From NCBI RefSeq assembly GCF_902459585.1, contig NZ_CABPSC010000017.1, positions 1 to 64,000 of the forward strand: a stretch of 64,000 nt of DNA, in the 5' to 3' direction. Below, in pieces: positions 36,568 to 45,598 of the stretch; position 1 is the first letter of the stretch; each line of letters opens with the position of its first letter. The notes beneath the pieces were generated by a model. That model was not told the origin of the DNA and did not search any database. It saw nothing but the letters and a program-made list of their open reading frames with translations. The translations under genes were made by a program, and so were the position numbers. This DNA is from Pandoraea nosoerga (GTDB lineage: Bacteria > Pseudomonadota > Gammaproteobacteria > Burkholderiales > Burkholderiaceae).

Positions 36568-37407
36568 CTAGAGTGTTGCGAGAAAAGCGCGCACCTCGGC
36601 GTTGAATGCGCCCGGGTGCGTCAGATTCATGAGATGGCCCGCACCCGCCAGGCATACGTAGCGCGCATCGGGAATCGCTTCGGCCATGCGCGCCATCACC
36701 TTCGGCGGCGCGTTCTTGTCGTGTTCGCCTGCAATCAACAGCACCGGTACGGCCAGGCGCGCGAGCGCCGCACGTTGATCGAAGCCGACGAGCGCATGGA
36801 GCGCCGCGCGATACGCGTGCGGCGTGAGCGCACCCATCGCCTCGACGGCAATCGCATGCGCGTGCCCACGCGCGTCGTCGTCCGGCTCGTCCGGCTCGTC
36901 CGGCTCGCCCAGCATGCCCGGCACGATGGCTTGCGCCATCTCGCGAAGTGTCTTGCCCGCGTCGAGCGGCGCAGTGCGCTGGCGCACGAATTCACGCTGG
37001 AAGTCGCCGTCCGGCTTGCCGAAGGCGGGCGAGGTGCCGCACAGCACGAGTGCCGCGATGTCGCGCGTGAAGGGTTCGCCGCGCGCCATGAGCTCCTGCG
37101 CGACCATGCCGCCCATGCTGTGGCCGACGAGCACGAAGCGCGCCGGCGACGCGCGGCGCCCGTCGGACTTGCCAAGCGCATCGAGCAGCGCACGCAGGCT
37201 GTCGGCCAGCGCCGCCATCGTCGGTTCGGCCGGCATGGCGCTCTCGCCGTAGCCTGGCATGTCCCATGCGGCAACGCGGTGGCCGGCCGCGGCAAAGGCG
37301 TCGAACTGCGCCGGCCACACGCAGCGGTTGCCGCCGATGCCGTGCAGCAGCACGAGCGTGAGCGGCCCCTCCCCCGCAATGCGGCACGCAGGTACGGGAG
37401 ACGCCAT
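36568..37407 (-). CDS. Alpha/beta-fold hydrolase
   Basis: 279 residues. Oxyanion motif LLHGIGGNRCVW, nucleophile elbow GHSMGG (Ser ~100), acid in LIAGEHDKNAPP, and His in GAGHLMNL. ATG 37407 overlaps the stop of the NicX-like gene (TGATG), showing coupling. A Glu-Pro-Asp triplet repeat (GEPDEPDEPDDD) is encoded by three 9-bp units at 36881-36907. Next to a NicX homologue the obvious comparison is NicD, which deformylates N-formylmaleamate; lactone or CoA-thioester hydrolysis is the alternative. Confidence 0.9.
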   Translation of the reverse strand: MASPVPACRIAGEGPLTLVLLHGIGGNRCVWPAQFDAFAAAGHRVAAWDMPGYGESAMPAEPTMAALADSLRALLDALGKSDGRRASPARFVLVGHSMGGMVAQELMARGEPFTRDIAALVLCGTSPAFGKPDGDFQREFVRQRTAPLDAGKTLREMAQAIVPGMLGEPDEPDEPDDDARGHAHAIAVEAMGALTPHAYRAALHALVGFDQRAALARLAVPVLLIAGEHDKNAPPKVMARMAEAIPDARYVCLAGAGHLMNLTHPGAFNAEVRAFLATL

Positions 37408-38453
37408 CACGCGAACTCGCCTTGAAGCCGACCGTCGCGCACCACCGCGTCGCCGTCCAGCGCGACCGTGCAGCCGCGCAACGGAAGGTCGAAATGCCCG
37501 AGCGTGTGGCGGCCCGCCACTTCGTTGGCGCCCGTCGAGTACAGGAAGTTGCCCGCGAAGGCGCGCTGCTCGGTGCCATTGCAGTCGCGCTTGTCGTAGC
37601 AGGCGAGCGCGTCCCAGCGCGCGCGCTGATTGAGCCCGAAGCCGACGTGCGAGACCGCGTAGGCCTCGCGGTCGCCCCAGGCGGCGAAATACTCGCGCAT
37701 GAGCTCGACGTCCACGCCCTGGCCGTCGATCGCCACAACGTAGTCGTCTTCGATGGTGAGCGCGATGCGATCGCGCACGTACTGCTTGAAAGTGAGATTG
37801 ATGTCGCCGGGCGCGAGCACGAGCTGGCCGCTCACGCTATGGGCGGCGGGGAACGCCAGCGCGAGGCCGCCCGGCCAATGCGCCACCTGACCGGGCTTCG
37901 CGCACCAGCCCCAGACGCCGCCCACGCGTGCGTCGCGCAAGGAGATACGCAGGTCGGTGCCGGCCGCCGAGCTCACGTGCATCTGTGCGGCACTGCGCAA
38001 TCGCTTGATCGCGGCGCGCACCTTGGGCTCCAGGGCGGGATCGGTGGCGCAGCGCTCCAGAATTTCGGGGTGTTCGTTCGAGACCATCAGCACGCGCGCC
38101 CCGCCGCCGAGAATTTCAGGCAGTTCGGGGGCGTGCAGCAGGCCTTCGACCGTACAGTCGACCACGAGGGTGGCGGCCTTGAGCGCCGCGACGACGGGGG
38201 CCGACCGGCCCAGCGCGTCGCTCGCACCGGTCGAGCGCACAGGCACCGGCGCACTCACGCGCGGGCTCGGCACGACCAGCCGGAATGGCCGCGCGCCGAG
38301 CGATTCGGCGGCAAGCTGCGCTAATTCCACGTTGACAGGCCGGGATTGCGTTTCGGCTACAATCGCCACCACATCACCGGGTTGTATGTCGCAGCGCCGC
38401 AAGGTCTCGGCAAATACGTCGATCCACTTATGCTCGATTCGCTCGATCAGCAT
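37407..38453 (-). CDS. NicX-like extradiol ring-cleavage dioxygenase (2,5-dihydroxypyridine dioxygenase family)
   Basis: 348 residues, the length of NicX, which opens 2,5-dihydroxypyridine to N-formylmaleamate. The C-terminal half matches family features: WPGGLALAFP, LVLAPGDINLTFKQYVRDRIALTIE, YAVSHVGFGLNQRARW, and FAGNFLYSTGANEVAGRHTLGHFDLPLR. The three residues known to bind iron in NicX have counterparts at His269, His320 and Asp322. The start is ATG 38453 with AGGAG upstream. First gene of the minus-strand catabolic operon. The N-terminal half is more divergent, so the substrate may differ from 2,5-dihydroxypyridine. Confidence 0.85.
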   Translation of the reverse strand: MLIERIEHKWIDVFAETLRRCDIQPGDVVAIVAETQSRPVNVELAQLAAESLGARPFRLVVPSPRVSAPVPVRSTGASDALGRSAPVVAALKAATLVVDCTVEGLLHAPELPEILGGGARVLMVSNEHPEILERCATDPALEPKVRAAIKRLRSAAQMHVSSAAGTDLRISLRDARVGGVWGWCAKPGQVAHWPGGLALAFPAAHSVSGQLVLAPGDINLTFKQYVRDRIALTIEDDYVVAIDGQGVDVELMREYFAAWGDREAYAVSHVGFGLNQRARWDALACYDKRDCNGTEQRAFAGNFLYSTGANEVAGRHTLGHFDLPLRGCTVALDGDAVVRDGRLQGEFA

Positions 38454-38556
38454 ATCGTCTCCTGAACGTCTGACCTTTCCGCCAGCCAGGGGCCTTGCCC
38501 CGTGGCACACCGTCGGCCGTCACGCGTCTTGTCGATCTGTTGTTCGTGCCATAGTA

Positions 38557-38570
38557 TATGAATATTCATA
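38557..38570. promoter_or_regulatory. Perfect 14-bp palindrome in the divergent promoter of the catabolic cluster
   Basis: TATGAATATTCATA lies in the 160-bp gap between the NicX-like gene and the flavin reductase gene, an AT-rich island in GC-rich DNA. Palindromes of this size and position are typical operators of MarR regulators, and a marR-type gene ends the plus-strand arm. The link is inferred. Confidence 0.7.
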
Positions 38571-38613
38571 CAAATCAACCCGATCAAATTTGCCGGACGG
38601 GAGTGCAGGGACA

Positions 38614-39132
38614 GTGAACGCCAAACACGCCGCAGCGCCAGACTTCGACAGCGCAGCTTTTCGCCATGCACTCGGCCAGTTCGCCACCGGGGTCACGGTC
38701 ATTACGACGCGCGCCGACGGCGGCTCGCTCATCGGCATCACGGCCAGTTCATTCAATTCCGTCTCGCTCACGCCGCCGCTCATTCTGTGGAGTCTGGCCA
38801 CGCGTGCGGGCAGCATGCCCGTGTTTCGCGAGAACTCGCATTACGTGGTGAACGTGCTCGCCGCGGATCAGCTCGACATCTGCAAGCGCTTCGCCACGAT
38901 GAAGGGCGACCGTTTCGCGGGCGTGCCGTATACGCTCAGCGCTTCCGGCACGCCGGTGCTCGATGGTGCGCTGGCGTGGTTCGAGTGCCATAACCGCAGC
39001 CGTTACGATGAAGGCGACCATGTCATCTTCGTGGGCGAAGTCGAGCGTTGCGGCATTCACGCGGAAGCGGCCGAGCGCATGCCGCTGATCTTCCATTCGG
39101 GCGGTTTCCACAAGCCGCAATCGCTCGGCTAA
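38614..39132 (+). CDS. NAD(P)H:flavin reductase (HpaC-like, split-barrel)
   Basis: 172 residues. Supplies reduced FMN/FAD to a two-component monooxygenase. The family pattern FRHALGQFATGVTVITTRADGG at the start, GITASSFNSVSLTPPLILWSLA in the flavin region and HVIFVGEVERC near the end are clear. The start is GTG 38614 with AGGGA before it. It is divergent from the NicX-like operon and 11 bp before the MarR gene. The only candidate oxygenase partner nearby is the ACAD-like protein. Confidence 0.92.
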   Translation: MNAKHAAAPDFDSAAFRHALGQFATGVTVITTRADGGSLIGITASSFNSVSLTPPLILWSLATRAGSMPVFRENSHYVVNVLAADQLDICKRFATMKGDRFAGVPYTLSASGTPVLDGALAWFECHNRSRYDEGDHVIFVGEVERCGIHAEAAERMPLIFHSGGFHKPQSLG

Positions 39133-39143
39133 GCCTTCGGTAG

Positions 39144-39620
39144 ATGCCCGCCATGCCCGCCGCCGCGCCTTTCGTCGACGACTATCTCGCGTATCTGCTC
39201 GCGCGAGCCAGCACCTTGGTATCCGACGAGTTCCATCGCGAAGTGGCGGCCGCAGGGCTCGGCGTTTCCGAGTGGCGCGTGCTCGCGACGCTGTCCGACG
39301 GGCGGGCGCGCACCATCAATCAGTTGGCGGCCATCGTGCTCGCCAAGCAACCGACGCTCACCAAGGTCGTGGACCGGCTCGAAGCGGCGGGCGACGTGGT
39401 GCGCGGCGAAAGCGCAACGGACCGGCGCCAGTCGCTCGTCTCGCTGACCGAGGCGGGGCAGGCGCGAGTGGCGCCGCTGCTCGCCAGTGCGCGACGCCAT
39501 GAAGCCGGCATCCTGGCGCGCTTTGGCGCCGAGCAGTCGTCGCTGCTCAAGGCGACGCTGCGCAGCCTGATCGACGAGATGGTGGAAGGCTCGGCGCACG
39601 GAACGCAAAACCGGAAATAG
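39144..39620 (+). CDS. MarR-family transcriptional regulator
   Basis: 158 residues. The winged helix spans ~45-110, with WRVLATLSDGRARTINQLAAIVLAKQPTLTKVVDRLEAAGDVVR and the wing ESATDRRQSLVSLTEAG. ATG 39144 and ATG 39153 are both usable. Cotranscribed with the flavin reductase. MarR-type proteins (for example NicR) govern pyridine-acid catabolism in other proteobacteria; this one probably represses both arms of the cluster until the substrate binds. Confidence 0.92.
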   Translation: MPAMPAAAPFVDDYLAYLLARASTLVSDEFHREVAAAGLGVSEWRVLATLSDGRARTINQLAAIVLAKQPTLTKVVDRLEAAGDVVRGESATDRRQSLVSLTEAGQARVAPLLASARRHEAGILARFGAEQSSLLKATLRSLIDEMVEGSAHGTQNRK

Positions 39621-39709
39621 GCACGTTCCGAACCGTTGGCCGGCGCTTCCCAATTTCCGCCGAGTCGGGCGCGGCAAATCGTCAAAAATTCGATGACTTT
39701 GCCATGTCG

Positions 39710-39734
39710 TCGAATTTTCCTTCAACAAATTCGA
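39710..39734. promoter_or_regulatory. Inverted repeat in the kynBUA promoter region
   Basis: TCGAATTT, nine bases, AAATTCGA: a perfect 8-bp dyad. A third AAATTCGA lies at 39686-39693. The motifs sit in the AT-rich 226-bp gap before kynB and could bind an Lrp-type KynR, which is not encoded next door. Confidence 0.55.
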
Positions 39735-39846
39735 AGAATTCACACGTCGATTTCAATTTCGCGCATCCCGGCCCGCGAATACGCAAGCACTTGCCACGCG
39801 AATTCTTCTAAGATGCGCATATCGATTCACGCATTTGCGCCTCTTC

Positions 39847-40512
39847 ATGACCGCACCCCATAAAGCGTTTGCACAAGCGCGCGACGAGCGCCGCATCTGG
39901 GACATCAGCGCCCCGCTGTCGAGCGACACGCCTGTCTGGCCGGGTGACACGCCGTTCTCGGAGGAAGCCGTGTGGCAGATCGGCCCGGGCTGTCCCGTCA
40001 ACGTGGGCCGTATCACGCTCTCGCCGCATACGGGCGCGCATGCCGATGCGCCGCGTCACTACGACGACGATGGCGCGTGCATTGGCGATGTCGCGCTCGA
40101 GACGTATCTGGGGCCGTGCCGCGTCATTCATTGTCTGGGCGCCTCGCCGGTCGTGACGCCCGAGATGGTCGCGCCGCATCTGTCCGGCGTTCCGCCGCGC
40201 GTGTTGCTGCGCACATATGAGCGTGCACCGCTTGCTCGCTGGGATAGCGGGTTCTGCGCGGTGGCACCGCAGACCATCGACCTGCTGGCCTCGCACGGCG
40301 TGACGCTGGTGGGCATCGACACGCCGTCGCTCGATCCGCAGGAAAGCAAGACGATGGACGCTCACCATCGCATTCGTGCGCACCGCATGGCGATTCTGGA
40401 GGGGCTGGTGCTCGACGAGATCGCACCGGCCGATTACGAACTCATCGCGCTGCCGCTCAAGTTCATGCGGCTCGACGCCAGTCCGGTGCGGGCGGTGCTG
40501 CGCGCGCTTTGA
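39847..40512 (+). CDS. kynB: Kynurenine formamidase
   Basis: 221-residue zinc cyclase-type amidohydrolase converting N-formylkynurenine to kynurenine. The metal motif [12 protein letters not shown] (H-x-G-x-H-x-D-x-P-x-H) lies at ~62-73, with [19 protein letters not shown] at the N-terminus and [13 protein letters not shown] near ~157, all diagnostic of KynB. ATG 39847 fits the family start; a codon 12 bp earlier is also open. First gene of kynBUA. Confidence 0.96.
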   Translation: MTAPHKAFAQARDERRIWDISAPLSSDTPVWPGDTPFSEEAVWQIGPGCPVNVGRITLSPHTGAHADAPRHYDDDGACIGDVALETYLGPCRVIHCLGASPVVTPEMVAPHLSGVPPRVLLRTYERAPLARWDSGFCAVAPQTIDLLASHGVTLVGIDTPSLDPQESKTMDAHHRIRAHRMAILEGLVLDEIAPADYELIALPLKFMRLDASPVRAVLRAL

Positions 40513-40618
40513 CGGCGCAGCAGGGGGCGCCTGGCGCGCACGGTCGGCCGGCACGCTTGCCGTTTTTTCGATTCTGTTTCGTATTTTTCGTATTGCTTTT
40601 CACGCTACAACGCAAACC

Positions 40619-41872
40619 ATGACGTCTTCTCGCAACGATTGTCTGGCCCTCGACGCGGCCGATCCGCTCGCCCCGCTGCGGGCGCAATTCGACCTGCCGC
40701 CGGGCGTGATCTATCTCGACGGCAACTCCCTGGGCGCGCGTCCGATAGCGTCGCTCAAGCGCGCGCAGGAGGTGATCGCCGCCGAGTGGGGCCAGGGGCT
40801 CATCCGCAGTTGGAACGATGCCGACTGGTTCACGCTGCCGCGCACCCTTGGCGACGCGCTCGCGCCGATCATCGGCGCCGGCAAGGGCGAGGTCGTGGTC
40901 ACGGACACCACGTCGAGCAATCTCTTCAAGGTGATGGCCGCGGCCCTCGACGCGCAGCGCTCGCGGGCTCCGAATCGCAAGGTGGTGGTCTCCGAGCGCA
41001 GCAACTTCCCGACCGATCTGTACATCGTGCAGGGTCTCACGCGCCTGCTGGACGACGGCTATTCGCTGCGTCTGATCGACTCGCCGGAGGAATTGCCGAG
41101 CGCGCTCGGCGAGGACGTGGCCGTGGTGTTGCTCACGCACGTGAACTATCGTACCGGCGCGATGTACGACATGGCGGCGCGCACCGCGCAGATCCATGCG
41201 GCGGGCGCGTTGGCGGTGTGGGATCTGTGCCACTCGGCGGGCGCCGTGCCGGTGGACCTCAATGGCGCCGGCGCGGACTACGCGGTGGGCTGCACCTACA
41301 AGTACCTGAACGGCGGGCCGGGCGCGCCGGCTTTCGTGTGGGTCCACAAGCGTCACCAGGACACGTTCTGGCAGCCGCTCTCTGGGTGGTGGGGGCATCG
41401 CACGCCGTTCGCGATGACGCCCGAGTACACGCCGGACGATGGCATTGGGCGATACCTGTGCGGCACTCAGCCGATCGTGTCGTTGTCGCTGGTGCAGTGC
41501 GGGCTGGACATTTTTGCGCAGACGTCGATGCAAGCGCTGCGGCACAAGTCGCTCGCGCTGACCGATCTGTTCATCAAGCTGGTGGAGGAGCGTTGCGCCG
41601 AGTTCCCGTTGACGCTGGTGACGCCGCGCGAGCACGCGGCGCGCGGCTCGCAGGTGAGCTTCGAGCATCCGGAAGGGTTCGCGGTGGTTCAGGCGTTGAT
41701 TGCGCGCGGCGTGATCGGGGACTATCGCGAGCCGCGCATCATGCGCTTCGGCATGACGCCGTTGTACACGAGCTTTGCCGACGTATGGGACTCGGTGGAA
41801 ATTCTGCGCGACGTGCTGAGCACCGGCGCGTGGGACAAGCCGGAGTTTCATCGTCGCGGTGCGGTGACCTGA
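40619..41872 (+). CDS. kynU: Kynureninase
   Basis: PLP enzyme splitting kynurenine to anthranilate and alanine. 417 residues. PLP-Lys228 in [11 protein letters not shown], the Asp of [14 protein letters not shown], and [13 protein letters not shown] plus [11 protein letters not shown] are family hallmarks. It lies 106 bp after kynB and 109 bp before kynA, within one operon. Confidence 0.97.
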   Translation: MTSSRNDCLALDAADPLAPLRAQFDLPPGVIYLDGNSLGARPIASLKRAQEVIAAEWGQGLIRSWNDADWFTLPRTLGDALAPIIGAGKGEVVVTDTTSSNLFKVMAAALDAQRSRAPNRKVVVSERSNFPTDLYIVQGLTRLLDDGYSLRLIDSPEELPSALGEDVAVVLLTHVNYRTGAMYDMAARTAQIHAAGALAVWDLCHSAGAVPVDLNGAGADYAVGCTYKYLNGGPGAPAFVWVHKRHQDTFWQPLSGWWGHRTPFAMTPEYTPDDGIGRYLCGTQPIVSLSLVQCGLDIFAQTSMQALRHKSLALTDLFIKLVEERCAEFPLTLVTPREHAARGSQVSFEHPEGFAVVQALIARGVIGDYREPRIMRFGMTPLYTSFADVWDSVEILRDVLSTGAWDKPEFHRRGAVT

Positions 41873-41938
41873 ACGGGGGTTCTCGGCAATGCGCAAGACA
41901 TCCTCTTCGGCACACGGTCTACAGGGTCCACACACTCC

Positions 41939-41965
41939 GGACAATAAGGACAACAGGGACAATAA
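41939..41965 (+). repeat. 9-bp tandem repeat, three copies, between kynU and kynA
   Basis: GGACAATAA, GGACAACAG, GGACAATAA. It lies just upstream of the preferred kynA start and inside a possible N-terminal extension of kynA (as NKDNRDNKG). Confidence 0.75.
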
Positions 41966-41981
41966 GGGCGCGAAGCCAGAC

Positions 41982-42929
41982 ATGAGAGACGAGTCGATCG
42001 CGGGCGGATGCCCGTTCGGGCATCAGGGCGGCGAGGTGGCGGCGGCGGCGTCGGAAGCAGGCGACGCGACGCGAGCGGCGGGCGCGCGTTCGGACGCGCC
42101 GGCCAACGCCACGCAGTGGCATGACGCCAAGCTCGACTTCTCGAAGAGCATGAGCTACGGCGACTATCTGTCGCTCGATCCGATTCTGAATGCGCAGCAT
42201 CCGCGCTCCACCGATCACAACGAGATGCTGTTCATCATCCAGCATCAGACGAGCGAGTTGTGGATGAAGCTGGCGCTGTACGAGTTGCAGGCCGCGCGCA
42301 CGGCGGTGCACAACGACGAGCTGCCGCCGGCGTTCAAGATGCTGGCCCGCGTCTCGCGCATCCTGGAGCAGTTGGTGCAGGCGTGGAGCGTACTGGCGAC
42401 CATGACGCCGTCGGAGTATTCGTCGATGCGGCCGTCGCTGGGCAGCTCGTCGGGGTTCCAGTCGTACCAATATCGCATTCTGGAGTTCATGCTGGGCAAC
42501 AAGAATCCGGCGATGCTCAAGCCGCATGCGCACCGCCCGGATCTGTTCCGTCAGGTCGAGGCGGCGTTGAATGCGCCGTCGTTCTATGACGAGGTGGTTC
42601 GTTTGCTGGCGCGCCGCGGGTTCTCGATTGCGCCCGAGCGTCTGGAGCGCGACTGGACGAAGCCGACGCCGCACGACAAGACGGTGGAGGCCGCATGGCT
42701 GGAGGTGTATCGCAACCCGTCGCAACATTGGGAGCTGTACGAGATGGCCGAAGAGCTGGTCGATCTCGAGGATGCATTCCGCCAGTGGCGCTTCCGCCAC
42801 GTGACCACCGTCGAGCGAATCATCGGCTTCAAGCAGGGGACGGGCGGCACCAACGGCGCGCCGTACCTGCGCAAGATGCTCGACGTCGTGCTGTTCCCCG
42901 AGCTGTGGCACGTGCGAACGTTGCTGTGA
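41982..42929 (+). CDS. kynA: Tryptophan 2,3-dioxygenase
   Basis: Haem enzyme opening the indole ring of L-tryptophan to N-formylkynurenine, first step of the pathway. About 315 residues. [58 protein letters not shown] and the C-terminal [21 protein letters not shown] are all conserved. ATG 41982 gives the GCPF-containing N-terminus seen in Burkholderia relatives; ATG 41889 would add 31 polar residues with a 9-bp repeat. Operon order kynB-kynU-kynA is unusual only in that no kynR adjoins. Confidence 0.95.
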   Translation: MRDESIAGGCPFGHQGGEVAAAASEAGDATRAAGARSDAPANATQWHDAKLDFSKSMSYGDYLSLDPILNAQHPRSTDHNEMLFIIQHQTSELWMKLALYELQAARTAVHNDELPPAFKMLARVSRILEQLVQAWSVLATMTPSEYSSMRPSLGSSSGFQSYQYRILEFMLGNKNPAMLKPHAHRPDLFRQVEAALNAPSFYDEVVRLLARRGFSIAPERLERDWTKPTPHDKTVEAAWLEVYRNPSQHWELYEMAEELVDLEDAFRQWRFRHVTTVERIIGFKQGTGGTNGAPYLRKMLDVVLFPELWHVRTLL

Positions 42930-43022
42930 CGCGTGTGGCGGTGATCGTCGGCGCATCGAAATGATCGACGCCACTGCGCATTGCTCGCCAACGCCCGGGT
43001 AGCGATGCCAGCCAGCCCCAGA

Positions 43023-43058
43023 CCCGGCCCCGGACGCCGCGCCAAGCCAGGGGCCGGG
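43023..43058. terminator. GC hairpin between convergent kynA and iclR genes
   Basis: CCCGGCCCC / GGGGCCGGG, 9-bp perfect arms with an 18-nt loop, in the 142-bp gap. No T-tract on either strand, so termination strength is uncertain. Confidence 0.45.
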
Positions 43059-43071
43059 GCGTCGCCCCCCC

Positions 43072-43920
43072 TCAGGCCTGCCCGCTCAACCGGGCCGCCA
43101 ACTGCTTGAGTCTTGGCCCGATTTCCTCCCGAAAGACCGTGTCGGGAATCGACGACGACGGTCCGCTGCAACTGATCGCGAGCCATCGATTCTGGCGCAC
43201 GTCCCGCAATGGCACGGCGACCGCATTCACGCCTTCATGCCACTCGCGAAACGAATAGCAGCACCCTTCTCGCCTGTACGACTCGATCGCCCTGTCCACC
43301 CCCGCCTGCAACGCGTCCCATCCCACGCTGCGCAGCACCGCCGGATTCGCGTCGTAAGCGTCATGCAGATCGGAGAGCAGCGTCTCGCGTTCGGTCGGTG
43401 TCATCGCCGCGAGATAGACGCGCCCCATCGAACTCGTCAGCATCGACAGCCGCGAGCCCGCCGTCAGCCCCAGCGTGAGATGCGCGGCATCGCTGCGGAT
43501 CGTCTCGAGATACATCATGTCGATCCCCTCGCGGCATCCCAGCGAAATCGAGCACCCCATCTCCTTGGCCAATGCCCGCATATGCGGACGCGCCAAAGTC
43601 AGCATGTCCGTGCCGTTCAGAAACGCATAGCCCAATGCGAGCACCCCGGCATCGAGCGCGTACTTGCCCAACTCGGCGTCATACCGCAAATACCCAAGCT
43701 CGGTGAGCGTGTAGGCGAGCCGGCTCACGGTCGCCTTGGGCAGCCCTGTGCGCGCCGCAAAATCACGATTGCCGAGCAAGGTGTCATCAGGGCCGAACGC
43801 CCGCAACAACTCGAGGCCCCGCGCCAGCGCCGTGACGAACTTGCGCTCGTCGTGCGACGGCGGCACACCATGCGCCGGCGCACCGGCAAAGGCAGACAAG
43901 GACGTTTTGACCACAACCAT
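43072..43920 (-). CDS. IclR-family regulator (PcaR/PcaU-like), probable regulator of gcdH
   Basis: 282 residues. The winged helix at ~25-85 (FVTALARGLELLRAFGPDDTLLGNRDFAARTGLPKATVSRLAYTL) precedes the effector domain (~95-275). The start ATG 43920 has GGAG seven bases before it. It diverges from gcdH across 233 bp that hold two inverted repeats, the typical gcdR-gcdH style arrangement. The inducer is probably glutarate or glutaryl-CoA (inference). Confidence 0.92.
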   Translation of the reverse strand: MVVVKTSLSAFAGAPAHGVPPSHDERKFVTALARGLELLRAFGPDDTLLGNRDFAARTGLPKATVSRLAYTLTELGYLRYDAELGKYALDAGVLALGYAFLNGTDMLTLARPHMRALAKEMGCSISLGCREGIDMMYLETIRSDAAHLTLGLTAGSRLSMLTSSMGRVYLAAMTPTERETLLSDLHDAYDANPAVLRSVGWDALQAGVDRAIESYRREGCCYSFREWHEGVNAVAVPLRDVRQNRWLAISCSGPSSSIPDTVFREEIGPRLKQLAARLSGQA

Positions 43921-44000
43921 CGCGCTCTCCGGTTCGTAGGGGGCGACCACGGCACCTCGCGCACATCAAGGCCCACAATGCCGTTGCCGGGCAAAAAAGT

Positions 44001-44050
44001 TTAGTGTTAAACTAACTTCGATTTCAGAACATTGTTCCGCATTGCGGAAC
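44001..44050. promoter_or_regulatory. Operator-like inverted repeats between iclR and gcdH
   Basis: TTAGT-GTTAA-ACTAA (44001-44015), and a perfect 17-bp dyad GTTCCGCA-T-TGCGGAAC (44034-44050), the latter also overlapping GAAC-ATT-GTTC (44027-44037). The dyad length and position suit an IclR-family operator. Confidence 0.7.
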
Positions 44051-44153
44051 TTTCGTCAAGCGTTCGGGCGCCGGTAGAAAGGCAGGAACCGGCGGGCACG
44101 GATCGCGTCACTGCGTGGTTGTGAGTTTTCGAGGACATCGGAGGAGATAGGTC

Positions 44154-45347
44154 ATGGCAGGCAATGCACAGTTCAATTGGGAAGATCCGCTGTTGCTCGA
44201 CGCGCAGCTCACCAGCGACGAGCGCATGATTCGCGACGCCGCCGCCGCTTACGCGAACGACAAGCTCGCGCCGCGCGTGCTCGAAGCGTTCCGCCATGAG
44301 CGCACCGACGCCGCGATCTTCCGCGAAATGGGCGAGATCGGCCTGCTCGGCCCGACGATTCCCGAGCAGTACGGCGGCCCCGGCCTGAACTATGTCGCTT
44401 ACGGTCTGATCGCCCGCGAAGTCGAACGCGTGGACTCGGGCTACCGTTCGATGATGTCGGTGCAGTCGTCGCTCGTCATGGTGCCGATCTACGAATTCGG
44501 CAGCGAAGCGCAGAAGCAGAAATATCTGCCGAAACTCGCCAGCGGCGAATGGATCGGCTGCTTCGGCCTGACCGAGCCGAACCACGGCTCGGATCCGGCC
44601 GGCATGACCACGCGCGCCAGGAAAGTCCCCGGTGGCTATGAACTGACCGGCGGCAAGATGTGGATTACCAACTCGCCGATCGCCGACGTGTTCGTCGTCT
44701 GGGCCAAACTCGCCGACGACGACGGCGAAGAGAAAATCCGCGGCTTTATTCTGGAAAAGGGTTGGAAGGGGCTGTCGGCGCCCGCCATTCACGGCAAGGT
44801 GGGCCTGCGCGCGTCGATCACCGGCGAGATCGTGATGGACCAGGTGTTCGTGCCGGAAGACAACCTGATGCCGGGCGTCTCGGGCCTCAAAGGTCCGTTC
44901 ACCTGCCTGAACTCCGCACGCTACGGTATCGCCTGGGGTGCGCTCGGCGCCGCCGAGTTCTGCTGGCACACGGCGCGCCAGTACGTACTCGACCGTCATC
45001 AGTTCGGCCGCCCGCTCGCGGCGAACCAGCTCATTCAGAAGAAGCTCGCCGACATGCAGACCGAAATCACGCTGGGCCTGCAAGGCTGCCTGCGTCTGGG
45101 CCGCATGAAGGACGAAGGCACCGCGGCCGTCGAAATCACGTCGATCATGAAGCGCAATTCGTGCGGCAAGGCACTGGATGTCGCGCGTCTGGCCCGCGAC
45201 ATGCTGGGCGGCAACGGTATTTCGGACGAGTTCGGCATCGCGCGTCATCTCGTGAACCTCGAAGTGGTCAACACCTACGAGGGCACGCACGACATCCACG
45301 CGCTGATCCTGGGCCGCGCGCAAACGGGCATTCAGGCATTTTTCTGA
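44154..45347 (+). CDS. gcdH: Glutaryl-CoA dehydrogenase
   Basis: FAD enzyme that dehydrogenates and decarboxylates glutaryl-CoA to crotonyl-CoA in lysine, hydroxylysine and tryptophan breakdown. 397 residues. [20 protein letters not shown] and [21 protein letters not shown] form the flavin/substrate region; catalytic Glu376 sits in [20 protein letters not shown]. In contrast to the atypical homologue at 35-36.5 kb, every active-site element is present. Shine-Dalgarno GGAGGAG precedes ATG 44154. Confidence 0.97.
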   Translation: MAGNAQFNWEDPLLLDAQLTSDERMIRDAAAAYANDKLAPRVLEAFRHERTDAAIFREMGEIGLLGPTIPEQYGGPGLNYVAYGLIAREVERVDSGYRSMMSVQSSLVMVPIYEFGSEAQKQKYLPKLASGEWIGCFGLTEPNHGSDPAGMTTRARKVPGGYELTGGKMWITNSPIADVFVVWAKLADDDGEEKIRGFILEKGWKGLSAPAIHGKVGLRASITGEIVMDQVFVPEDNLMPGVSGLKGPFTCLNSARYGIAWGALGAAEFCWHTARQYVLDRHQFGRPLAANQLIQKKLADMQTEITLGLQGCLRLGRMKDEGTAAVEITSIMKRNSCGKALDVARLARDMLGGNGISDEFGIARHLVNLEVVNTYEGTHDIHALILGRAQTGIQAFF

Positions 45348-45547
45348 CAGGCCCGTCTCGCGTTGGACGGCGGGCTCGGCGCATTGCCCGCCTGCCCGTC
45401 ACGTCTGCCCGGCACGCCTCGCATCAATCGGCAGCATGATGCGAGGCCGCGCGCGGCGCCGAGCCCTGCCGACTTGTCTGGTACGCGTCGTTTCTCAGGC
45501 CGCACTCCGCGGGCCGTCAATCCCCCGGGCGACGGCGCGTACCAAAC

Positions 45548-45577
45548 AAAAAGCCAGCGTTTTCACGCTGGCTTTCT
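45548..45577. terminator. Bidirectional terminator between gcdH and the peroxiredoxin gene
   Basis: AAAGCCAGCGT / ACGCTGGCTTT with a TTTC loop, flanked by A-run and T-run, so it serves both convergent genes. Confidence 0.88.
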
Positions 45578-45598
45578 CGTCTGCGATGCTGCGCCGGA

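Noticed and set aside
44154-45347. gcdH as part of the kyn pathway operon
   Set aside because: It is convergently separated by its own IclR gene and has its own divergent promoter. Bacterial KynU yields anthranilate, so a metabolic link is only indirect.
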